A DNA stretch of 64,000 nucleotides from Dinghuibacter silviterrae (GTDB lineage Bacteria; Bacteroidota; Bacteroidia; Chitinophagales; Chitinophagaceae). This document shows, one piece after another, positions 1 to 8,166 of this stretch (position 1 is its first letter; every line of letters starts with the position of its first letter). The notes beneath the pieces were generated by a model that saw nothing but the letters and a program-made list of their open reading frames with translations, was not told where the DNA came from and ran no database searches. The position numbers were made by a program, and so were the translations under genes. Location: positions 124,001-188,000 of the forward strand of contig NZ_SODV01000002.1 of assembly GCF_004366355.1 (NCBI RefSeq), read 5' to 3'.

Positions 1-1117
1 GCGCCGCGCCCTCGTAGTAGAAATAAACGGAAAGCTGGGCGCCGCGGGCCTCTTCGCGGCGGGGTGTGATGACCTCGAAGGCGCCGCCGGGTAGTTTTGT
101 AAAGAGGTATTCCATATAACCGGTCAAGCGCAGGCTCTTGGCGCGAAGCCTGTCCAGACCGGCTTCCATAAAAAGTTCCAAAGAGGCTTCCAACCCGCCC
201 ATCACGAGGGCGGCGGCGACGCTCAGGTTCCAGCCGTCGGCCCCTCTTTCGGGGGTGAAATCGGGCAGCATGTCAAAACGGGTATCCAGCCTGGAACCGC
301 CCCAGCCGCCAAAGCGGGGAAAGGCCGGGTCCAGGGAAAAGCGTTCATGGATATACACCGCCCCGGCGGCGCCGGGTCCCCCGTTGAGGTATTTGTAGGA
401 GCACCAGACGGCAAAGTCTACGTCCCAGTCGTGCAGTTGCATGGGCACGTTGCCCACGGCATGGGCCAGGTCATAGCCCGCCAGGGCGCCTACGGCATGA
501 GCGGCGGCCGTGATGGTCTTCAAGTCGAAGTTTTGACCGGTATAATAGTTGACACCTCCGATGAGAACGACAGCCAGGGACGGTCCCGCCTGCCGGATCG
601 CCTCCAGCAGGTCCTCCTCCCGGATGAGTTTTTCACCCGGCCGCGGTGCGACCTCTATCAGCGCCTCTTTTGGATCCAGGCCGTGGTGGATGGCCTGCGT
701 CTGGGCAGCGTATTGATCGGAGGGGAAGGCGCCGGCTTCGAGGAGGATCTTGTACCGCTCCTGCGTGGGTCTGTAAAATGAGCACAACAACAGGTGCAGG
801 TTCACGGTCAAGGTATTCATCACGCTGACCTCGTGGGGCAGCGCGCCGGTGAGGGCCGCCAGGGGAGCCTTGAAACGGTCGGCATAGTACATCCAGGGCG
901 CGTCCCCGATCATGTAACCGCCTACGGCGTAGGTTTTCCAGGCGTTCATGACGCGGTGTACATAAGCCTCGGCCTTTTTCGGCTGTAACCCCAGCGAATT
1001 GCCGCAGAAGTATAAGGCGGGTGTATTTCCCGCCAGCGGGAAGTGGAATTGCGCACGAAAGTCTTTGAGTTCGTCGGCCCGGTCCTGGGAGAGGGCATAG
1101 TCAAGCGTGTCGTCCAT
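1..1117 (-). CDS. kynU: Kynureninase, C-terminus cut by window edge
   Basis: PLP-dependent hydrolase that cleaves L-kynurenine to anthranilate and alanine (and 3-hydroxykynurenine to 3-hydroxyanthranilate) in tryptophan breakdown. The frame is open from ATG at 1117 to the left edge (372 codons); kynureninases are usually about 415-430 residues, so roughly the last 50 are missing. The N-terminus has the family pattern YFCGNSLGLQP, and the Schiff-base lysine is K242 in CSYKYLNGGPG. A DLAHAVGNV segment precedes it, as expected for the PLP-binding Asp and His. It is the first of a run of minus-strand genes but is 31 bases from the DUF4097 gene and need not share its operon. Identity is secure from motifs; only the end is unseen. 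Confidence 0.93.
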   Translation of the reverse strand, partial: MDDTLDYALSQDRADELKDFRAQFHFPLAGNTPALYFCGNSLGLQPKKAEAYVHRVMNAWKTYAVGGYMIGDAPWMYYADRFKAPLAALTGALPHEVSVMNTLTVNLHLLLCSFYRPTQERYKILLEAGAFPSDQYAAQTQAIHHGLDPKEALIEVAPRPGEKLIREEDLLEAIRQAGPSLAVVLIGGVNYYTGQNFDLKTITAAAHAVGALAGYDLAHAVGNVPMQLHDWDVDFAVWCSYKYLNGGPGAAGAVYIHERFSLDPAFPRFGGWGGSRLDTRFDMLPDFTPERGADGWNLSVAAALVMGGLEASLELFMEAGLDRLRAKSLRLTGYMEYLFTKLPGGAFEVITPRREEARGAQLSVYFYYEGAA

Positions 1118-1148
1118 GGGGAAGCTTTGGACGGCCAATGTACGACGA

Positions 1149-2060
1149 TCAGCTGATATTCACGGTGGCGAACTCATCGTGGAGAATGACGTCCACCGAT
1201 CCATCGCCGGATTTCCCGGAATACGTTTTCTGGAACATGTCGTGGTGCTTTTCTCCCTCTTTTATGGGATAATCGCTGCTGTTGTTCAGCGAACCGAAAT
1301 TGGTGAAGATGTCAAACCGGGCGGGGATGCCGGGCGCCAGTTTCAGGTTGAGGTGGGTGTAGGAGTTTTTGATCCGGAGGGTTTTGATGGCCGAAGTGAC
1401 CCGGACGTCCATCATATTGCAAAATTCGAAGTCCGCATCGATATGCCCCGAGACCTCGGACACGTCTGCCTTGGAGAATTTTACGGAGACATCCCCGTTG
1501 TCCTGGCCGTTGACGCTTTGTACGTGCGCTTTGCCGAATTCGATCTTTAACGATTTGACAGAGGCGAGGCGACCGGCTTCCAGGCTGCCGAAGCTGCTGG
1601 TCAGTTCTATAAGGCCGGTGTAGTCGGGTATGCTCGTGGACCCGAATTCGTTTTTCAACCGCAGGGTTTGGGCGGCGGGCATGTACACCGTATAGTCGAT
1701 GCTGAACTTCTGGTTGCGGTGGTGGTTGTGGTGTTCCTCTTCCGTGCCCAGGTCGGTCGCAAACGAAACGAGGTCTCCTTCACGGCTGTCCTTGATCTGG
1801 ATCCGGTTCAGGATCGTCTCGGCCTCGGCTTCCAGGGGAGCGCTGACTTTTATGTGTACGTCCACCTGGACCTCGCTTTTGTCCCAGGTATGAACGTCGA
1901 CTTTTCCAAACTTGTTGCTGATGGACACTTTGTCCGACGCGCTCAACGTATAGGACTTGGAATAGTCTTTTTCTTTGTCGGCCTGGTGACCCGCCACCAC
2001 CCGGGCGGAGAGCAGGAGGGTAAGGGTGAAGAGTTTAGATATGCGTAACAGGTTGCACAT
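1149..2060 (-). CDS. Secreted DUF4097-like beta-repeat protein
   Basis: Exported protein of about 303 residues: a hydrophobic signal segment (LFTLTLLLSARVVAG) followed by short repeated beta-strand units such as SISNKFGKVDV, LRLKNEFGS and SLKIEFGKAHV, the look of DUF4097/adhesin-like right-handed beta structures. It is the last gene of the sigma factor/anti-sigma operon and overlaps the anti-sigma gene by about 26 bases. I chose ATG at 2060; GTG at 2069 is an in-frame alternative giving MKAMCNLL. In Bacteroidota such proteins often follow ECF sigma/anti-sigma pairs and may be cell-envelope stress proteins, but no biochemical function can be read from the sequence. Confidence 0.75.
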   Translation of the reverse strand: MCNLLRISKLFTLTLLLSARVVAGHQADKEKDYSKSYTLSASDKVSISNKFGKVDVHTWDKSEVQVDVHIKVSAPLEAEAETILNRIQIKDSREGDLVSFATDLGTEEEHHNHHRNQKFSIDYTVYMPAAQTLRLKNEFGSTSIPDYTGLIELTSSFGSLEAGRLASVKSLKIEFGKAHVQSVNGQDNGDVSVKFSKADVSEVSGHIDADFEFCNMMDVRVTSAIKTLRIKNSYTHLNLKLAPGIPARFDIFTNFGSLNNSSDYPIKEGEKHHDMFQKTYSGKSGDGSVDVILHDEFATVNIS

Positions 2061-2592
2061 GGCTTTCACTTTTTAACTGTTCGATAATGTCCAACTGCCG
2101 GTTGATCAGGTCGACCTGGAGGGCCAGATTCTGAAGCATGGCCTGGAGCACGACCTCCTGGTTGGCCTGGCCGGGCAGTTGCGTTTTTAGTTCTTGATAG
2201 GACTGATCCAGTTTTTGCAGATCCGCCGTAAAGCGCCGGTATAGTTCGGGATGCGTGGCTTTTATGGATTCGATTTCCTTGTACTTGATGGTGATGATCT
2301 GCGAGAAGTGGCCCATTTCCTGGTCGTAGGAGGCCTCCGTAGTGGTGTCGGTTTGGATGGGGGGCGGCACCCGCCGGCTGTGGTCACCCCGGTCCTGGAA
2401 GTACAGCCCCAGGCTGATCAACGCCAGCACCGTCACAGCGGCCGCCATGCCCCAGCGAAAGGCACGAAGCGGGCGCACAGCCGATGTCATGGTCATACGC
2501 TGGGAAATGTGTTCCCAAACCGCCGGCCCGGGGACCTCGCTGTCAAATTCATCCCGGTGGGCCTTGATGTATTTTTTTAAAGGATCGTTCAT
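2035..2592 (-). CDS. Putative anti-sigma factor, single-pass membrane protein
   Basis: 185-residue protein with a basic cytoplasmic N-terminus, one membrane helix at about residues 47-65 (WGMAAAVTVLALISLGLYF), and a periplasmic part rich in helix-forming residues that looks like a coiled coil. It starts with ATGA overlapping the sigma-factor stop by 4 bases, and its 3' end overlaps the next gene, so the three are almost certainly co-translated. The position directly after an ECF sigma gene and the N-in/C-out topology are typical of anti-sigma factors. No ZAS zinc motif is visible. The role is inferred from context and topology rather than from a conserved domain. Confidence 0.6.
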   Translation of the reverse strand: MNDPLKKYIKAHRDEFDSEVPGPAVWEHISQRMTMTSAVRPLRAFRWGMAAAVTVLALISLGLYFQDRGDHSRRVPPPIQTDTTTEASYDQEMGHFSQIITIKYKEIESIKATHPELYRRFTADLQKLDQSYQELKTQLPGQANQEVVLQAMLQNLALQVDLINRQLDIIEQLKSESHVQPVTHI

Positions 2593-3140
2593 GGATTACC
2601 TCCTTCACGTATGAGTTGTAAAAGCCGGGCCTTGCCCCGGATGTATTGGGTCCGGACCGTGGCGTGGGTGACGCCCAAGATGCCGGCGATTTCTTCCTGG
2701 TCATAGCCCTCGAAAAGATACAGGCTCAGGACGGCCCGGAAACCGGGGGACAGCCGCTCCATCGCTTCCCGGATGCGGTGGACCTGGAGCAAGGCCTCGT
2801 CCGGCTCCCCCGGGTGCGGCTCCTCCTTGTCCCAGACCTCGGGGGGCTCGATCAACACAAGTTTCTTTTTCCGGAGCTGGTTGATCGATTTATACACCAC
2901 GATCTTTTTGAGCCAGACCCCGAAAGTGGATTGCTCCTCGAACCTGGACAGATTTTTGTACGCGTCTATAAACGCTTCCTGGAGGACGTCTTCCGCGTCG
3001 GCCGTATTCCCGAGGATGCGAAGGGCGGTGTTGTACATCGCCCGGGCATACTGTTTATAGAGCAACTGGAAGCTATAGGCGTCCCCGCCCCGGCTCCGGT
3101 GCACGAGTTCGTTGGTATGGCTAAAAACAGCGACCTCCAT
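2589..3140 (-). CDS. ECF-family RNA polymerase sigma factor
   Basis: 183-residue sigma-70 family protein with only regions 2 and 4. Region 2 (about 20-90) includes DAEDVLQEAFIDAYKN and FGVWLKKIVVYKSINQLRKKK. Region 4 (about 125-175) has LSLYLFEGYDQEEIAGILG followed by TVRTQYIRGKARL, a helix-turn-helix for the -35 element. It is the first gene of a three-gene minus-strand operon with a probable anti-sigma factor and a secreted DUF4097-like protein. The ATG at 3140 is supported by the domain start. Its target promoters cannot be deduced from the window; autoregulation would be usual. Confidence 0.9.
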   Translation of the reverse strand: MEVAVFSHTNELVHRSRGGDAYSFQLLYKQYARAMYNTALRILGNTADAEDVLQEAFIDAYKNLSRFEEQSTFGVWLKKIVVYKSINQLRKKKLVLIEPPEVWDKEEPHPGEPDEALLQVHRIREAMERLSPGFRAVLSLYLFEGYDQEEIAGILGVTHATVRTQYIRGKARLLQLIREGGNP

Positions 3141-3228
3141 CTATACTCTAATAACAAGCGGGAAAAAAGGATGTTGCAAGCCGGCCAGAATTTTTTTTCC
3201 TACATTCGTTTGCTAATAAACGATCGTT

Positions 3229-4407
3229 ATGCCCCAAGACCTCTTTCAGTCTCCCGACTACTATCTCCTGGATGAGCTGCTGACCGACGAACACAAGATG
3301 GTCAGGGATAGCGTACGCGCTTATGTCAAAAAGGAGATTACGCCGGACATTGAAACATACGCACAAAAGGCCGAGTTTCCAACACACGTGATCAAGGGGC
3401 TCGGCGCCCTCGGATGTTTTGGTCCGACGGTACCCGCTGAATATGGGGGCGGTGGGTTGGATTATATTTCCTACGGGCTGATGATGCAGGAGCTCGAACG
3501 GGGGGACAGCGGTATCCGGTCTACCGCTTCGGTCCAGGGGTCGCTCGTGATGTTCCCTATTTATGCTTACGGGAGCGAGGCACAAAAACGGAAATACCTG
3601 CCCAAACTGGCTACGGGGGAATACATGGGTTGTTTCGGCCTGACCGAACCCAACCACGGGTCCGATCCGGGGAGTATGCAGACCAACATCCGGGAAGACG
3701 GGGATCATGTTGTCCTGAACGGGGCAAAGATGTGGATCAGCAACGCTCCTTTTGCGGACATCGCCGTTGTGTGGGCAAAGGATGCCGCGGGCGTCGTCCG
3801 GGGTGTGATCGTGGAGCGGGGCATGGAAGGTTTTACCACGCCGGAGACCCATGGGAAGTGGTCTCTGCGCGCGAGCGCCACCGGGGAATTGGTTTTTGAC
3901 AACGTCCGTGTCCCGAAGGACCATATCCTTCCGGGCGTCCAGGGGCTCAAGGGGCCCCTCAGTTGTCTGACCAAAGCCCGGTTCGGCATCGCCTGGGGCG
4001 CCGTGGGCGCCGCCATGGATTGTTATGATACCGCCCTTCGCTACAGCAAGGAGCGCATACAATTCGGGAAGGCCATCGGCGCCTTCCAGCTCCAGCAAAA
4101 AAAGCTGGCCGAAATGATCACCGAGATCACCAAGGCCCAACTGCTCAACTGGCGGTTAGGTATCCTTATGAATGAAGGCAAGGCCACCCCCGCGCAGGTC
4201 TCGATGGCCAAACGGAACGGCTGTGAGATAGCCGCGGGTATTGCACGGGAGGCCCGGCAGGTACTCGGTGGTATGGGCATTACGGGAGAATTTTCCATCA
4301 TGCGGCACATGATGAACCTGGAAAGCGTGATCACCTACGAAGGCACGCACGACATCCATTTACTGATCACCGGGATGGACGTCACCGGGTTCAACGCGTT
4401 CAACTAG
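3229..4407 (+). CDS. gcdH: Acyl-CoA dehydrogenase, glutaryl-CoA dehydrogenase type
   Basis: 392-residue FAD enzyme predicted to oxidise and decarboxylate glutaryl-CoA to crotonyl-CoA in lysine, hydroxylysine and tryptophan degradation. The mid-region FAD/substrate signature is CFGLTEPNHGSDPGSM, and the C-terminal catalytic base is E371 in YEGTHDIH, the glutaryl-CoA dehydrogenase arrangement. RYSKERIQFGKAIGAFQLQQ is the usual acyl-CoA dehydrogenase helix. It is a lone plus-strand gene divergent from the sigma operon, and its last 48 bases overlap the convergent ABC exporter gene. With kynureninase nearby, a shared role in aromatic or lysine catabolism is possible but not shown. A related acyl-CoA dehydrogenase with other specificity is the main alternative. 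Confidence 0.88.
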   Translation: MPQDLFQSPDYYLLDELLTDEHKMVRDSVRAYVKKEITPDIETYAQKAEFPTHVIKGLGALGCFGPTVPAEYGGGGLDYISYGLMMQELERGDSGIRSTASVQGSLVMFPIYAYGSEAQKRKYLPKLATGEYMGCFGLTEPNHGSDPGSMQTNIREDGDHVVLNGAKMWISNAPFADIAVVWAKDAAGVVRGVIVERGMEGFTTPETHGKWSLRASATGELVFDNVRVPKDHILPGVQGLKGPLSCLTKARFGIAWGAVGAAMDCYDTALRYSKERIQFGKAIGAFQLQQKKLAEMITEITKAQLLNWRLGILMNEGKATPAQVSMAKRNGCEIAAGIAREARQVLGGMGITGEFSIMRHMMNLESVITYEGTHDIHLLITGMDVTGFNAFN

Positions 4408-6192
4408 ATTTTTCTGGAATTGTAATTGGAGCAATTGGCGGAAAACCCCGCCGGGTCGTCCTTCGAGTGCGTCGAACGACCCCGACTCCACGATCCGGCC
4501 TTCCTGGAGGACGAAAATGCAGTCCACGTGACGGATCGTGGACAACCGGTGCGCGATGATGAGGGTCGTCCGGTTGCGCATCAGGCCTTCCAGCGCCTCC
4601 TGGACAAGGTGTTCGCTTTCGGAGTCCAGGGCGCTCGTGGCCTCGTCCAGGATGAGCAGGACCGGGTCCTTGAGGATGGCCCGGGCAATGGCGACGCGCT
4701 GGCGTTGCCCGCCGGACAGCTTGATCCCCCTGTCTCCGACGATCGTGTCCATTCCGTCGGGGAAGCCGTCGATAAAGGACAGGGCGTTGGCCTGCCGGGC
4801 GGCTTCGCGGATGGCCTCCTCGGATGCCCCGGGACGCCCGTAGGCGATGTTTTCCCGGATCGTTCCGCCAAAAAGCAGGACTTCCTGCGGGACCACCGCC
4901 ATCTGGCGGCGAAGCGCCCGGAGGTCGAATTCTTTTGCGGGCTTGCCGTCAAAAAGGATCGTGCCCGAAACGGGTTTGTAAAAACCAAGGATGAGCTGCG
5001 CGATCGTTGACTTGCCGGCGCCGCTTTGCCCCGCCAGCGCGATCTTCTGACCGGGTTGTACGTCGAAGGAAATGCCTTTGAGGACTTCTATGTCCTTGCG
5101 GGTGGGGTAGGCAAAATGAAGGTGGTCGAGGGTGATGGCGCCGTGTATGGGATCCCTGACGGGCTCCGTTGTATCGAGGGCGGCAAATTCCCCGGGCTCT
5201 TCCATGATCTCGAACAACCTTTCGGAGGACCCTATGGACCGGCTGAGCCGGCCGAAAAGATCGCCAAACTGGGCGACCGCGCCGCCGATAAAGCCGACGT
5301 ATAACATAAACGAGACCAGGACGCCGCTCGTCAGGTCACCGCTTTTGATCAGCGTCACGCCGTACCAGAGCACGACGGCAAAAGAACCAAACAAACCCGA
5401 CGACAACAGGGTCGCGAACCCGCCCCGGTACACCGCCCCCTTTATCCCCAGGCGCACCACCTTGTCAAGGGACGTGCGGTACCGCCGGGATTCGTATTCT
5501 TCGTTGGAGAAGCCTTTTACGGTATGGATGTTTTGCAGGGTCTCCTCGGTGATGACGCTGGTAGCGGCCAGGGCGTCCTGGCGTTCCCGCGCCAGGCGGC
5601 GTATAAAGCGGCCATAGAAAAAAGTGGCCACCACCAGCGCGGGCACGATGGCGATCGCCAGGAGGGTCAGCCGGGCCGAAGCGGCAAAGGTAAAAGCGAT
5701 CCCAAAGATGATGGCCACCAGTTGCCGTGCAAAATCCGGCAGGGTGCCGGACAGCATGTCTTGGAGCTGGTCCACGTCATTGGTGCTGCGGCTGATGATT
5801 TCCCCTACCCGGCGCTCCTCAAAAAAACCGATACTTAGCGTCATGAGGTGGTCGTAGAGATGGGTGCGCACGGCCGCCATGGTCTTCTCCGTCACCTTTG
5901 CAAAAAGGCTTACCCGGAAATACCCGACGGCGGATTGAAGGACGAGGACAGCCGCCAGTGCGATCCCGACGGCGGTCGTATCGTGCCAGGGTCCCGGCTT
6001 CGGATGGGCGGAAGCGCTGTCGATGAGCTTCCCCATCAGGAATGGAATGACCATCCCGGCAAAACTGCCGAGCAATAAAAAGATAGAGGCAAGGATAAAG
6101 GGCGCCCGGTAGGGGCGGAGGAAACGAAAGATCCTGAAAACCTGTTTCAGGTTGGAAAGGGTGAGCGGTTTTCGGGGTTGTGTTTTGGCCAT
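4360..6192 (-). CDS. ABC exporter, fused permease-ATPase (MsbA-like half transporter)
   Basis: 610-residue half-transporter expected to homodimerise in the inner membrane and export lipids or drugs. An N-terminal six-helix membrane domain (about 1-330) with FFEERRVGEIISRSTNDVDQ is followed by an ATPase with Walker A GQSGAGKS (K394), LSGGQRQR and Walker B LLILDEATSALD (E517), then an H-loop IIAHRLST. ATG at 6192 (MAKTQPRK) was chosen; a longer reading from TTG at 6213 is possible. It lies 28 bases downstream of a small helical-bundle gene. Its 3' end overlaps the end of gcdH on the other strand. Substrate is unknown; MsbA-type lipid A flipping is only one option. Confidence 0.88.
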   Translation of the reverse strand: MAKTQPRKPLTLSNLKQVFRIFRFLRPYRAPFILASIFLLLGSFAGMVIPFLMGKLIDSASAHPKPGPWHDTTAVGIALAAVLVLQSAVGYFRVSLFAKVTEKTMAAVRTHLYDHLMTLSIGFFEERRVGEIISRSTNDVDQLQDMLSGTLPDFARQLVAIIFGIAFTFAASARLTLLAIAIVPALVVATFFYGRFIRRLARERQDALAATSVITEETLQNIHTVKGFSNEEYESRRYRTSLDKVVRLGIKGAVYRGGFATLLSSGLFGSFAVVLWYGVTLIKSGDLTSGVLVSFMLYVGFIGGAVAQFGDLFGRLSRSIGSSERLFEIMEEPGEFAALDTTEPVRDPIHGAITLDHLHFAYPTRKDIEVLKGISFDVQPGQKIALAGQSGAGKSTIAQLILGFYKPVSGTILFDGKPAKEFDLRALRRQMAVVPQEVLLFGGTIRENIAYGRPGASEEAIREAARQANALSFIDGFPDGMDTIVGDRGIKLSGGQRQRVAIARAILKDPVLLILDEATSALDSESEHLVQEALEGLMRNRTTLIIAHRLSTIRHVDCIFVLQEGRIVESGSFDALEGRPGGVFRQLLQLQFQKNLVERVEPGDVHPGDQ

Positions 6193-6220
6193 TCGGGGGA
6201 ATTGACTCCCCAAAGGTAGC

Positions 6221-6640
6221 CTAAAGCGCGATCCCCGAGTAGCGCCGGTCGCTTTCCAGGATTTCCTGCTGCTGCAAAAGGATGCGCTGGATTTCTTTCG
6301 GTATGTTCTGGAGGTCCTTGATGACTTGCCGGTAGGCCTTCAGGGCAATGGCGTCCCAACGGAAACAGGCTTTCCGGTCAACGCCCCTGGACTTCGGGAC
6401 CGGGCCTTTCCACCCGAAGTGGAAGTCTTCCGGGAGCTGGTTGTATTGCACCAGGAACTTGATCAGTTGCATGTTGAAATGCACCGTCCGCTCTTTGGTC
6501 TGGGCGCAAAGGGACTTGAAATTGGAATCGTGTGTTTTCAGCATGGCGCGCGAATACGACTTGAACCGCTCGTTGTTGATGGCGATCAATTCGCTGACGT
6601 GCTGTACGATGGGATCGGATGTGGAGGTGGTGTGTATCAT
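6221..6640 (-). CDS. Small helical protein, possibly DUF2383-related
   Basis: 139-residue soluble protein with no signal peptide and a strongly helical composition. A central pattern (residues about 80-125) with a KACFRWDAIALKAYRQ stretch resembles the second half of the adjacent DUF2383-like protein, where a YSSENFIVKAYRDFLNE segment occupies the same place. I therefore suspect a diverged paralogue of the PA2169-type four-helix bundle, but the match is short. It is co-directional with the gene at 6704-7195 and the ABC exporter. Function unknown. Confidence 0.6.
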   Translation of the reverse strand: MIHTTSTSDPIVQHVSELIAINNERFKSYSRAMLKTHDSNFKSLCAQTKERTVHFNMQLIKFLVQYNQLPEDFHFGWKGPVPKSRGVDRKACFRWDAIALKAYRQVIKDLQNIPKEIQRILLQQQEILESDRRYSGIAL

Positions 6641-6703
6641 CGGTCGTGTATGTTTACATAGGTGGGTGTTTTTTTAACTTTCGGGCTTTCCCGCGCGACG
6701 TGT

Positions 6704-7195
6704 TTAGGACCTAAGCGTCACATTGAACAGCTTTAGCTGGACAAACGCGCAAAGGATCCCGTTGAGCTGGGCCCTGATGAGAGACCTCACGTCTTCATAA
6801 GGGGTATATTCGTTGAGAAAGTCGCGATAGGCCTTTACGATGAAGTTCTCGGAAGAATAACACCGGGCGAGTACCTCGGGTTCGGCTTCCGCGACGGAAG
6901 TTTCATCGGTGGCGGACTTCGGATCCAGACCCATCAGGTTGTATTTCCGTTCCGGTGAGGAGGGATGGGGTTTGCCGCCCAGGCTATGGATCTTGGACGT
7001 GATTTCCGTGGCATACTGGCTGCTTTCCAAAGCCACGCTGGTAATCGTTTTTCGGATTTGTTTATCGGATACGGACTCCGCTACCTGGTCTAATCCGACC
7101 TTCAACTCGTGCAAGATGTCGAGGAGGTCATTGAGTTTGCGTGCTACATACTTGTTTTTACGAATCCTGGCAGGAGAAAGAGTCACGTGTTCCAT
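6704..7195 (-). CDS. PA2169-family (DUF2383) four-helix-bundle protein
   Basis: 163-residue ferritin-like protein. The first half (KLNDLLDILHELKVGLDQVAESV, given here only in part, then SSQYATEITSKIHSLGGKP) and the second half (EPEVLARCYSSENFIVKAYR, then LIRAQLNGI) match the two helical hairpins of the PA2169/DUF2383 family, which are small stress-associated bundles of unknown activity. The conserved Glu/His metal ligands of true ferritins are not obvious. It begins at ATG 7195 after a 200-base spacer and precedes a possible paralogue by 63 bases. The pair may respond to envelope or oxidative stress, but this is inference. Confidence 0.7.
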   Translation of the reverse strand: MEHVTLSPARIRKNKYVARKLNDLLDILHELKVGLDQVAESVSDKQIRKTITSVALESSQYATEITSKIHSLGGKPHPSSPERKYNLMGLDPKSATDETSVAEAEPEVLARCYSSENFIVKAYRDFLNEYTPYEDVRSLIRAQLNGILCAFVQLKLFNVTLRS

Positions 7196-7240
7196 AGATA
7201 AATATTTTTCAGGTTAACAAAATCATCCGTACTTCCCTAA

Positions 7241-7414
7241 ATCGTCGCAAGCGCTCATTTCGGTGCAAGTTCCCGTATCGATAGCAAGTTCTTTTTAGAT
7301 GGTGCAGGGGCGGTAGTAAATGGCTACAAGCGCTATACCAAAAAATGTGGATTGGCCCTGCCAGAGGTAGAAGGGCTAAGGTACACCTTTATCCCGGAAA
7401 AGCAAAGACATTAA
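7241..7414 (+). pseudogene. Possible gene remnant (C-terminal fragment)
   Basis: In the gap between two minus-strand genes one plus-strand frame stays open from a stop at 7238-7240 to TAA at 7412-7414 (57 sense codons). Its last part reads naturally as protein (NGYKRYTKKCGLALPEVEGL, then RYTFIPEKQRH). There is no convincing start codon, and it overlaps the HAD gene's stop by a few bases. I do not recognise the family. It could be the tail of a decayed gene or chance. Confidence 0.25.
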
Positions 7415-8097
7415 CATTCTTTCAAGGTTTCCGCCGGGGCGCCCATCGCCTCCAGCAAGAGGTCGTTGAAATTGGCTAAGGACGAGAGTTTTAAGTTGGC
7501 CGCGTGCCAGCGGAGCTGGCGCTGCTGGTCGGGTGCGGGAACCACCACACACGACATCCGGGCTGCTTTTGCGGCGATCATGCCGTTGAACGAGTCTTCG
7601 AATGCCACGCATTCCAGGGGCGACACACCCAACGCCCGCGCACATTCCAGGTATACCTGGGGGTGAGGTTTGCCAAAGGGGAGGTACTCTGCGGAAGTTT
7701 TTACCTGGAAATAGTCGCCAAATTGTCCAAGGTCTTCCACAGTATCGATCAGCCGCATGGGGGAGGAACTGGCCAGCCCGATCTTGAAGCCGCGGGCCTT
7801 GAAGAAGTCCAGGATATAGGGCACACCAGGCTGGAATTTCGGCCGGGCCTTTACCTTTTGGATGACCAGGTCGACCAGGTCCGTCTCGGCGGTGTCAAGA
7901 TGGTCGGGCGATATGCCGAAAAAGGAAAACCACCAGGTCAGGAATTCGCGGGTGCGCAGCCCCGTGTGCTGGTGGTACTGCTCGTTGGTGAGGCGCACAT
8001 TAAAGCGGGCAAGGATCTCTTCGGCAGCTTCTCCCCATAAGGGTTCGGAGTCAATCAGCAGGCCGTCCATGTCGAAAATTACAGTCGTGGGTTGCAT
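7411..8097 (-). CDS. HAD-superfamily sugar-phosphate phosphatase (HxpB/YniC-like)
   Basis: 228-residue cytosolic phosphatase of HAD subfamily IA. Motif I is FDMDGLLIDSEPLW (nucleophile D9, acid D11), motif II is LASSSP, motif III is GKPHPQVYL, and motif IV is FEDSFNGMIAAKAA. The spacing and wording closely follow E. coli HxpB (YniC), which dephosphorylates hexitol and 2-deoxyglucose phosphates, so a sugar-phosphate substrate is likely. ATG at 8097 (MQPTTVIF) is the start: a longer open frame upstream reads antisense through the acyltransferase gene and is not coding. The gene is divergent from the acyltransferase. Confidence 0.88.
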   Translation of the reverse strand: MQPTTVIFDMDGLLIDSEPLWGEAAEEILARFNVRLTNEQYHQHTGLRTREFLTWWFSFFGISPDHLDTAETDLVDLVIQKVKARPKFQPGVPYILDFFKARGFKIGLASSSPMRLIDTVEDLGQFGDYFQVKTSAEYLPFGKPHPQVYLECARALGVSPLECVAFEDSFNGMIAAKAARMSCVVVPAPDQQRQLRWHAANLKLSSLANFNDLLLEAMGAPAETLKEC

Positions 8098-8166
8098 CGG
8101 CGCAAAGGTAAGACATAGTTTTTTTGGTTGGATCGGCGCCAATTCTCTATTTTGCGGGCCCGAAGC

